A model generated the notes under the pieces. It ran no database searches. It saw only the letters and a program-made list of their open reading frames with translations, and was not told where the DNA came from. Shown here one piece after another: positions 47,475-64,000 of a stretch of 64,000 nt of DNA. Within the stretch, counting starts at the first letter, position 1, and each line of letters starts with the position of its first letter. This DNA comes from Pempheris klunzingeri. Its lineage: Eukaryota; Chordata; Actinopteri; Acropomatiformes; Pempheridae. The stretch lies in the NCBI RefSeq assembly GCF_042242105.1, contig NC_092013.1, positions 13,385,618 to 13,449,617 of the forward strand, written 5' to 3'. The translations under genes were made by a program, and so were the position numbers.

Positions 47475-47620
47475 CAGCGTCTGCGCTCAAACCTGATTCA
47501 GCGTGCAGGTTTGGTTGCAGTGTACCCATGTGGGTTCAATGTTGACTTGCTCAGAAACTTGTGGACTAAACTTACTTACAATTATCGTTTACTTTGAGAC
47601 GCTGTCTGTCGCGCTTCAAC

Positions 47621-50600
47621 ATGTCTTCGTCTTTCTTTATAAAGACAAAAGGAAACCCCAAATTAGCTAAAAAGGGGAAAAATACGGCGGTGCAAAGAAA
47701 GGTAAGTGAGACGGACTGTTAGCAAGTATGGCTAAATCTTAGCTAACTGACTCAGACTGCTTACCTGAGCTAACCTGCTCTTTTAACGCGTTTTACACAG
47801 TTTCAGGCACTAATGTAACCTTACTGTGTATCACTACAACACCCATGTTTTTGTTTTATTGCAGGGTGATGGGGACTCGGGTGGAAAGAGCAAAGTACGA
47901 GAGAAGAAACCCAACTCCAAATACAACGAGGAGATCTCCAGCGACTCCGAGACGGAGAGGTACATTTCTGATGGGCTCACTTGTGCTTGTTTGTTTGAGG
48001 ATTTGATGCTTTGATGCGCAGAAATAACAGTGTCTTGTTGTACAGTCCTGTAGTGGCCAAGAAAAGGCAGTCCAATGAAGAAAACGAATATGAGGAAACG
48101 CCACAGGAGAAGAAGCTGAGATTAGCCAAACGTTACCTCGACCAGCTAAGGCAAGAAGGTAAGCATGCATTATCCATACCTGACAGAGATCCATCATACG
48201 GTCTGCGCATGTGTGTGTTTATTGTGTGATCAAATCTCATCAGAGGATAATAAAGCAGAAGAGGACTCCTTTGAGACTGATCTCATTGCTGGAAGACTTC
48301 AGGAAGAAGTGGTAAGAGCGTTTTCTGTATTAAGATAAGATAAAATCAACTTTATTCATCCCGAAGGAAATTATTTTGCCAGAATACAAATACAAAAGTT
48401 GAAGCGGTATACACAATTACAGAAAGGAATTAATAAAAATCAAAATAAGTATACAAAATGTAAAGTATTAAAGGGTGTAATTACCTCTGGGGACATTGGA
48501 TGTGACCTCCCTCACTTTTCATAATCCTGTTTCGTCCACCACCACTGCTTTGTGTTGTAATAGTTTAGTGACAGTGTAGATTCAGTTTGATAATTACAAC
48601 ACCCTTTACAATGTTCTCTTACTCAACAGCAAGCACTAGACAAAAAGCAGATGAAAAAAAAAAGTTCATATGCTCATAAATAAGATAAGATATTCAATTA
48701 TTAGTCCTATGATGGGGAAGTTAACAATGTTACAGCAGACAGGATATAAAAGAATATGTGCAGTTTGGACGGAGGAAGTATAAAGAGAGAAACAATATAT
48801 ACATAGAGGGAATGTATTTTTATTTTTTTTAAAGCACGGGAGATATTAAAAAAGTACTGCACATTGCAAAGTGAAAATTAATAAATGAACAGATAAATAA
48901 ATGCGACCCATTTAAAAATGCATGAATGTTTTATGTGGACTTCTCAGGCAGCATGTAGGCTGCCTTTCTCTCTGTTTGGAGGACGTTTTTGGAGTTGACA
49001 GTACTGCCACTAATGATGGGGGAAAATAAAGCTTTCTGAAGCAACACGTTTAAGGCAGTTGTGTTGGAAATGATTTGCTGTTTTGGAGTATTTGATACAG
49101 TCAAATTGCAAAATCTGCCGGCCAGAATGTTACATTTTCAAAACCAGCATGAAATCGGCCTGGTGTGAGTGTGACAAGTGTGACAAGGCATCGTTTGGGA
49201 TTGTCGTGTGGCATCGAAATGTCTTGCTGCCTTACTCATGGTTTGAAAGGTCGATACTGTGTCAGGTAGTCTGTTTTCTTGTCTGCACATAGTGTTTAAT
49301 CTTTTTTTTTTTTTTAGGGGGGGTGTTGACTTCTTCTTCTTTACTGTACTCTCTCTCAAACCAGTCCTGCATCCTTGATCTTAAACTCAGTCATTCATTT
49401 TGAATTTAATATGTTGGATCAGTTGTGTGTATTATTGATCTTGAAGTGTATTTGATTTTCCCCACAGCTTGAACAAAAAGGAAAGCTTCAGCGACTTATT
49501 GCCAAAGATGTAAGTATAGGAATTTTCAGATCTTGAGTCTCCACTGCCACTGGAAAAAGCTGTTTATGAACGGTCTGACTTTTATTAAATTTTTGCCCTG
49601 TTTTTCAGCTCATTGCACCAGATCCTTCAGAGATCAGGGTGTTAAGGGGACACAAACTTCCAATTACCTGTCTGGTGATCACATCTGATGACAAGTACAT
49701 CTTTTCTGCTGCCAAAGACTGCTCCATCATTAAATGTTAGTATGCATTTGAAATTCAGGATATTCTTTTGATATATAAGAGAAGTGTGTGTGTGAAATAT
49801 GGACATACATGAAAAACTATCTTGTCTTTCTGCAGAAGCTAATGGTCTGATATGAGACAGTCAGTTCAGTGTTGTTCTTATATGTTCAGGGGATGCTGAG
49901 AGTGGGAAGAAACTGCACACAATACCAGGTGGAAGGAAAGGCACAGAGGATCGGCACGTTGGACATACCACTCACATCCTGTGTATGGCCATATCGTCAG
50001 ATGGAAAATACTTGGTGAGCAGTTCTCTCTCAGCATGTCCCTCTTTCGCCATTTTGCAAAACCAGCAGATTCATATTAATGTAACAGACACTTAAGGGTT
50101 TGTACAAAGTCCTGAAGGTTTGGAAAAAGCTTAATTTTAACTGTTAGGCTAGGAGTATGCTTAAACTTGAATATACCCAGTGAAAAATTGTCAATATAAT
50201 TTGGTGTGTCATCTACCCACTCACTCACGTAGAACAAAAATCTTTTTAATGTTTGAAATGAAACAATCCCATCATCATATTTGTTTGTCTCCTTGCGTCT
50301 CACACCAGAACTAGAACAGTGAAGTCAATAGTGTGCAGATCTCCATCAGGCAATCTCTGCTTTAGAATGATTTAGATGTGTGTGGAGAAAATTACCTTAA
50401 TTCTACTTTACAAGCTTCTTTCTCAACTTTCCCTTTTAGGCCACTGGAGACATGAACAAACTGATCATGATCTGGGAGGCGGAAACGTGTAAACATCTGT
50501 ATAAATTCACAGGACACAAAGGCCCTGTGTCGGTATGTTCTCCCTCTCTCAGTTGCTTGGCTTAACCTAAACCGTTATGTAGAATTTACTGTGGTTCTGA

Positions 50601-53600
50601 TGTCCCCCTGTGATTTATATCAAATGTCTCTTCCTTCTCAGGGCCTATCATTCAGGAAGGGGACTCATGATCTGTACAGCGCCTCTCATGATCGCTCAGT
50701 AAAGGTGTGGAATGTGGACGAGAACGCGTATGTGGAAACTCTGTGAGTAAACGGATCAGAAAATAACATGTCTCACTTCCAAACGTTCACATTCAGCTTA
50801 AATATGTGATTTTTAACTGTAATTGGGACTTGCTGTAGCTTTGGGCACCAGGACGCCATCACTGGACTGGACAGCCTGAGCCGCGAGTGCTGTGTGACTG
50901 CAGGAGGAAGGGACCGCTCGGTGAGGGTGTGGAAGATAGCCGAGGAATCACAGCTGGTGTTCCACGGCCACGAGTGAGTCTCTCTCCGTCTTCCCTCTGG
51001 TGTTTCTGTGACTTCAGATGTGCTGGTCTACTGGCAGATCCATGTGAAAACACAGTGGTGCACACCAGCTAATTAATGGAAACATTTTGAACTGGTGAAA
51101 TAAGAAAGTATTACTTTTCTTTAGAGTTATCAATGAAGGTTAAAACAATGGTGACAATATAAAAGAAAATCTAATGTTGGTGTAGGTTTATTGACTGTAA
51201 TGTTAGTAGATAATTATGTTCAATAGTTTTCACACACTGCTTTAGTGTATATGTTCCACATAGAGGTTTTTGTTGCCTATATGCTATACAGTATAGTGAT
51301 TATGCATGCAATTATTGATTAATGCAGACTGCTTAAGTCTTAAGAACTCATTTCTGAATATATTAAACAAATGAGAGAGAGAGAAAATAGTTTTGTCTAA
51401 GTTTATTCCTTTTAAAGAGAAAAAGCCTTCAAACACTGATGTAAACAGAAGAAATATTGACACAACAAACAGTAGATGAAAAGTGTCCTTTTGTTGAATT
51501 CCTTTGGCTGATTTGTATATTGAACAGCTTTGCAGTGAGTTAAGCACACAGGAGTCGGCCTTTGAAGATCCACTGGGAGCAAATCTGAAAACAGTATTGA
51601 ACAACAAAGTCAAGCCTCATGATTTCAAATCGGAAAAATATGGCACAAACTTGGTACAAAATTGTTACCATAACAAGAACACTGGATTCACAAAAACATA
51701 CATCAGTTATCAACAGCTACTTAGAAAGCTGTATTAGCAGTGCATTAGCTCCAGACAGCTATTATAGTGGCTAGCACAGTCAGCAGAGAATTAGCTGCAG
51801 AAAAAAACTAATCAACAGACACAAAGCAGATATAATTAAAAAAAAAAGTACCAACAGATAAACTATTGTAGAGTCTATTATATAGAGAGTATTGAATGAG
51901 AGGAGAGAGTGAGTTCAAACAAAGCAAATTTTAGTTAAACTGTAACTGCTACAGAGCTGTGACACTGAACTGGTATGGTACAGGAAAGACTTCCAGAATG
52001 TTTTAATACCTCATTTGACTTCAATAGTTTCATTTGATTCTCCCAAATTCATAGCAGAATTGACTTCAATAGAGAGCAATTGATTTTTGATCATCCATTA
52101 ATCTGTGTTTTTCCTGGTTTCTGTACTCTTCTATTACAGTAAACTAAATATCTTTGGGTTGTGGACAAAACAAAACTTCTGAGGAGACCATCTTGGGTCT
52201 CTGGAAACCCTGATTGCACTTTGCACCGTTTTCTGGCATAGACCAAACCACTAATTGACTAATCAAGAAAATAATCGCCAGATTGATCGACAGTGAAAAT
52301 AATTATTAGTTTTGGCCATAGTCAGCGTACAAAAAGACTAACGTCATCGGTTTTATATTTATTTTGTCTTCCAACAGGGGTTCAATCGATTGTGTCCAGC
52401 TGATTAATGAGGAGCACATGATAACAGGAGCTGATGATGGGTAAGACGGTTCCAGCTTTTCCAGCCACACTGTCTGAACAGCAGTTTTGTTCCAGGATGT
52501 AATCGCGTCAGCAGATACGTTCACTTTTCTCTTCCGTGCCCTCTCTCAATTTTCTGAACGACCCCAGCTCAGTGTCTCTTTGGAGTGTCAACAAGAAGAA
52601 GCCTCTCAGCACGGTGAAGCAGGCTCACGGTTGCCATGGTGACGCAGGGCTGGAGCAGCCTCATTGGGTCGTTTCAGTAGCGGCACTTCAGAACTCGGAT
52701 ACCGTCGCCTCAGGTGCCTCTGGCTGTGAGAGTCATCCTTACCAGCTTTCCAGCAACACAAATACACACACTTAATTATGCGCAGGACGCATTTAATTAC
52801 ACCTTTTCACCGTGATTCCAGATTTAATCAATATAATCAAAAGTGATGCTGATCAAGTGTCCTACACACTCGAAAGTAGAAAAGCTGATGACACCGTGTT
52901 TAGTAAAGCTGTACTTAAAGATGTTCTGCTGTCTGTAGTGATATGAAGTAACAGTGGTTCTTCTGTGCAGGTTCACACAACTCACAGGTGCAGCTGTGGA
53001 AGTGCAGCCAGAATTTCCGCGGACTGGAGCGTCTATTCAGTGTGCCAGTGGTAAGCTCTTACTCCCCCTTCTCTTTTCACAAGGGCCACATTTACATAAG
53101 ATGTGTCTCTTAGCTAATTATAGATGTGATTTGGAGCTGCCAAAGTGGCCGTCTCAAAACATCTGTTTTTGTCTCTTCGTCTGCTTCCTCTCCCAGTCTG
53201 GTTTCATCAACAGTCTGAAGTTTTCAAGCTCCGGGCAGTTCTTGGTGGTAGGAGTTGGACAGGAGCACAGGTAACTAAACTAATGGTCATGTTTCCATAG
53301 AAACTGTCTCTAGGCTTCCTATCAATTACTTAGATGTCAGGTGCATGTTTAGTGAATGAAATGTCCACTAGATGGCAGTGTTAATCCATCTCAGTCGCAG
53401 GTAAAAACACATTCACTGGTTACCAGTGCCGCCTCACTGGTTTCAAGTTGTCTTGAAATCTTAAAGTGACCACTGGGGAAACATGACATCAGTTGGTTCA
53501 AAGAATCTCTGAATAGTCATTGGGGAATATATTGTTTATTATCTATCGTATCAGACATTTCATTTAGGTGAATACCAGAAAAATGATATGTAATGATGAA

Positions 53601-54815
53601 GTTTGTCATTTAGGGTGTACACTGGACAATTTAAAAACCCTGTCACATACTTGGAAAAAGAATTTAGATTGCAGAGGTTGTTGTTGCTTCTGACAGCCCA
53701 TCTTAAAGATAGACTTGTGATCTTGAGGCCTCTTGAGTTTGTGTGGCAATTTGTAAAATTATAGATATTTCTCTTATGTGAATTCTGCATAAACAAACCT
53801 TATTCTCTAATAATGAAGAGACCGTACAGAGTCAGAGCAGTAAGCTGCAGACCAGATGAAGAGCACAAATCGTCTGTATGTTCATGCCATAGAGTTGTGG
53901 TGCAAAGCTCAGCAAATGGGTTGATACACTGTATGAAGCCATATTTAATGCTACATATGTGGCCTAAATGTAACATTAGTGTTATTTTCACATTGTTAGG
54001 GACCTTAAGAACAGTTTAGCATTTGATTTTGTGCCCACACTAACACGTCTATAAAAATGTTACCTTTTTAATTTGATTTAAAAAAAACGTATAAATGTGG
54101 TTTAAATCTCCAGCTTTCAGTTGTTTGATTTTTTTATTTGATTTTAAAAAAACGTATAAATGTGGTTTAAATCTCCAGCTTTCAGTTGTTATCAGTTTTT
54201 TTTTCTGCTGTCTAAAGTTAATAAAAGCACTCTGATAACAATCAGAGCTGACAGTCTGACCATGACCTGGAGGCTGAAGTGACTCATCAGACCAGACTGG
54301 CGGCCACATGCAAACTTGACAGTTCAATACGATTTCTGTAATTAGATCAGTTTTACATTTTATGATCCCACGCAAGCGTTTTAAATATCAGCAGGTATTT
54401 GCTCTGATTTCAATGTCTGGTTGACATTGATTGACTTTTTCCACAAGACTGGGAGACAAAAAGGTTTGAGGCGCTGCTAGAAAAGGTTCATACGAACAGC
54501 CTTACAAATATTGTTTGTTAGTGGATCAGAGTAAAACATAATTGTAATAGCACAATAGTCAAAATCCTGCAAAGGAGAGTGGAATATAAAAGAAGGTTTT
54601 ATGTTTTTTGGGGTTTTTTTTTTCCTCTTCCATTTTTTTGTGAAGTTATATCAAGATGATGTCTGTTTTTATCGATTACCCTCTTATGCTGGGTTTGTAT
54701 GTTTTTCTGCAGGTTGGGCCGATGGTGGAGAATAAAAGAGGCCAAGAATGGGATCTATATTATTCCTCTGAAAAGGAAAAACCCTAATCCAGAGGAAGCA
54801 AAGATGACTGAATAG
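47621..54815 (+). CDS. rrp9: U3 snoRNP-associated WD40 protein Rrp9 (U3-55K), 15 exons
   Basis: Nucleolar WD-repeat protein of the U3 box C/D snoRNP, needed for early pre-rRNA cleavages in 18S maturation. Exons: 47621-47701, 47865-47959, 48046-48158, 48244-48311, 49468-49509, 49609-49735, 49890-50014, 50440-50532, 50642-50742, 50839-50973, 52378-52440, 52568-52713, 52971-53050, 53197-53270, 54713-54815; all join in phase (1446 nt, 481 residues; human 475). The N-terminus is lysine-rich, then NEEISSDSE and EKKLRLAKRYLDQLRQ match the human protein. The propeller starts near residue 148: IRVLRGHKLPITCL, FSAAKDCSIIKW, HDRSVKVWNV, GGRDRSVRVWK, EEHMITGADDGS. The C-terminus has GFINSLKFSSSGQFL and VGQEHRLGRWWRIKEA. 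ATTAAA at 54846-54851 is a likely poly(A) signal. No defects seen. Confidence 0.97.
48331..48910 (-). mobile_element. Two LINE-like 3' tails in rrp9 intron 4
   Basis: The first starts near 48331 with AAGATAAGATAAAATCAACTT, then TATTCATCCCGAAGGAAATT. The second, from about 48676, has AATAAGATAAGATATTCAATT, ATGATGGGGAAGTTAAC, TTACAGCAGACAGGATA and TACTGCACATTGCAAAG. Both match a common fish retroelement end in reverse, with the GATAA run as its tail. They make intron 4 (48312-49467) one of the longest of the gene. Confidence 0.6.
50974..52377 (+). other. rrp9 intron 10
   Basis: Long non-coding interval between splice-supported exons. Frames at 51284-51613 and 51504-51737 have no motif support. 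Its 3' part contains the repeat at 52190-52320. Confidence 0.7.
52190..52320. repeat. Dispersed fish repeat (ACTAATTGACTAATCAAGAA)
   Basis: TAGACCAAACCACTAATTGA, AATCAAGAAAATAATCG and GACAGTGAAAATAATTATTAG follow a wording I know from a frequent fish repeat. It lies only about 60 bp before the exon 11 acceptor. Confidence 0.55.
54066..54190. repeat. 65-bp direct tandem duplication in the last rrp9 intron
   Basis: The block AAAAACGTATAAATGTGG...TCTCCAGCTTTCAGTTGTT occurs twice with a period of 65 bp (CGT at 54088 and 54153). The two units are nearly identical, so the duplication is recent. Confidence 0.9.
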
Positions 54816-56339
54816 TGGACTGTTAAATGTCTTTTTATTTTGTAAATTAAAGGTTTAAAAGCTGCTGTTTTTGTTCGTCCTCCTTTTAAGACAGAAATGA
54901 GCATATATCTACATTTTAAAAACCACCCAGAGTGACTTGTTTATACAGGTTTTAACTGTGAGTCTCCTCTGTTTTTGAAGAAGCTTTAGCTTTGGTGAGG
55001 GAGCCGGCTGCGTCTGGATTAAGCCACAAATAAGAAGAGGCTGTATTGTAGGAGTCTGCAGTCTGACCAAGACTTGTCTCTTACCATCTTATGAGCCAAA
55101 CTTTTCTTCTTCTTTTTTTTTTTTTTTAAGAGTCCTGGGAAAAGTTAACATTTTTTAAGATCACTGGGGGCTTCTTAACAAACGGAGTAAAGTTTGGGCT
55201 TTACCCTGACCTACATCGTCATGGTAACTGCCTTTGTGTGGGTTATTATCAGCCTGTCGGAGCCAAACATAAAACTCCAATTAGCTCTTCAGGAGAATCA
55301 ATTATCTCTGCTGGTAGAATACCTGCAGAGTTGTTTAAATCCTGCAAAATGCCACTGACAGAATATTAAGATTTGCATTTAAGGGAATGTGACAAGCAAT
55401 GAAAGACGGTGTACAGCAGCCCACACCACATATCAGATAGCGTTATTGGACTGTAGCTACCAATAAATGACATTTACAGTAGCATAAGGGTGCTGAAATC
55501 CTTTTTTATTACATTCATCAGGGTAACCCTGGGAAACATAAACCATTATGACGGCAATATATGAGACGCAGTGTGATAAGCCTGTTTAGTGTTGTATTTG
55601 CACTTTATTCATTTTTCCTGCAGGTGTCCTCTTTGGCTTTGGCAGAAGTATTATGTTCTTTTCACTGAGACATAATCATGTGTTGTTACTTGTCATGATT
55701 GTTAGCAGGGAATACCATTTGTGCCATATTCTCCACTTTTATAATCAAACATGTTGACACCGACATTTTATTTTGAAAATAAACTTGCTTCTGGATGGGC
55801 TGCAGGTTTATTTAATGTTCATTTAGCCTACAAAAACAGACCAGGCAGACAGTGGGGGGGCGTTGTTTATAGATGGTTGTTAGAATTAAAAATCAGGAAA
55901 CTCCGAGCAGTACAAAAGATGAAAAAGTCCAACTTGGGTGAATATATTTATAGGCACTGTACATGTATAACTGCACATACTCATCTAGTAGTTACAGTAA
56001 TAATTATAGCTTAGAGATCAGAGCACCAAATACAAGTATTGGTATTAGAGCAGAATTTAAAAAAATCATGCTGCACCAAATGAAAGAAGTTCACTTGAAC
56101 CTAACATCCTCAGCTTTTTTTTTTTCATACTGGTGAAATTAGTGGACGCAAGCCAATAAATTGATTCAACTAAGATAACAGACATTTTAAGTAAGTTAAT
56201 TTGATTTGAGGAGGAATAAAAAAAACAAAACAAATCCAGCATGCAACAAGCCCGTTGTTATTGTCTCTGAATAGCTGCATTTAGTTTAAATAGTGTCAAG
56301 AATTGCAAGTGTGAATCCAAACACAGCTGCATTTAATCT
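54816..56339. other. Spacer between convergent rrp9 and the grm2-like gene
   Basis: Only rrp9 3' untranslated sequence and AT-rich spacer. A T run lies at about 55113-55128. A plus-strand frame at 55751-56014 lacks motifs. Confidence 0.5.
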
Positions 56340-56926
56340 TTTAATAATAAAAAAAACATTTTATTTACATAAATTACAAGAAAGCACACACTGTTATACC
56401 AATCGACATTAACACACGTCCTTTATATTGTCTAGTTGCCTATTTTTCATCACGTTCACTATGGTTAGTCACACATTTTGTTAAACAGAAGGGCTAAATT
56501 CATTTCATAGCATTTTTTTTTGTCAGTGTCTACAACATTTGGATATATTCACAGCACTGTAAGGACAAGATAAGAACAGCCTTTTGTTTTGTATAACACT
56601 ATTGCTTCACAACCACCCATTTGACAACAAGACTCTTTAGGACAAGGCACGGTGCATTTAATCACATCTATCTGTAAACCAAGGAGATCACAGCATATTA
56701 AATCTATACAAAAAGGCTTTACAATTGATACATACTGCTCGCTGTAGGATCATCATTTAGCTTTCACAGTTAAGGGTTAACTTTGCCACGGTCAGTCACT
56801 CTGCCCAGACAGAGTTATCTCTCTGCAGCATGTCGGATGGCATGGGGGCTCCGTCACACACAGCCTTGTTTAATGGAGGGATGACTGATGATGGGATGGT
56901 CTCTTGTGCTTAGAGAGGAGCGTTTT
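56340..56926 (-). other. Probable 3' untranslated region of the grm2-like gene
   Basis: Follows the stop codon at 56927. A minus-strand AATAAA (TTTATT on the plus strand at 56360-56365) would end the transcript near 56340. Confidence 0.5.
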
Positions 56927-63934
<7,008 letters not shown>

Positions 63935-64000
63935 TCATTGGGTTTATCATATTGTTTTAAAGCGTCATTTCTTACTTAGAAGGCTTTTATTGATATATAT

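Overview
The window is vertebrate nuclear DNA, almost certainly from a teleost fish. Its genes are spliced with GT-AG introns, and the isotocin/oxytocin receptor, caveolin, RRP9 and group II metabotropic glutamate receptor reading frames are of vertebrate type. The spacers carry Tc1-type transposons, TA-flanked miniature elements and short LINE/SINE-like tails familiar from fish genomes. There is no sign of bacterial, organellar or viral organisation.

Layout. Positions 1 to about 20,860 hold no gene I can support. They contain microsatellites, a decayed Tc1 element with roughly 210-bp inverted ends (10933-12298), a deleted Tc1 derivative (4496-4817), a miniature inverted-repeat element (17260-17474), a 276-bp palindrome (14470-14745) and several dispersed repeats. 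An oxytocin/isotocin receptor gene (oxtr, + strand, coding exons 21314-22238 and 26070-26332) follows, with a noncoding first exon and upstream reading frames in its leader. Convergent to it lies an isolated, well-kept caveolin-3/1-like first exon (28840 down to about 28733) whose second exon I cannot find. Next is a complete three-exon caveolin-2-like gene (31964 down to 30178). After a 6.8-kb spacer comes an intronless GPR61/GPR62-type orphan receptor (40049 down to 38769). A five-exon BEN-domain gene (46733 down to 44484) stands head to head with the 15-exon rrp9 gene (47621-54815), which encodes the U3 snoRNP WD40 protein. The right end holds the last four coding exons of a group II metabotropic glutamate receptor (grm2-like, 63910 down to 56927); its 5' exons lie beyond the window.

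How the genes relate. They do not form a functional operon-like unit; their neighbourhood is inherited synteny. From memory, human OXTR and CAV3 are neighbours on 3p25, while RRP9, GPR62 and GRM2 lie together on 3p21, so this 64-kb window joins two blocks that are far apart on human 3p. The most interesting points are the orphan caveolin exon, the two upstream reading frames of oxtr (one spliced across the leader intron, one a bare start-stop), the small BEN-domain gene that I cannot match to a named family member, and the large palindromic elements upstream of oxtr. All exon boundaries were read by eye from splice signals and frame continuity; no alignment or database search was run.
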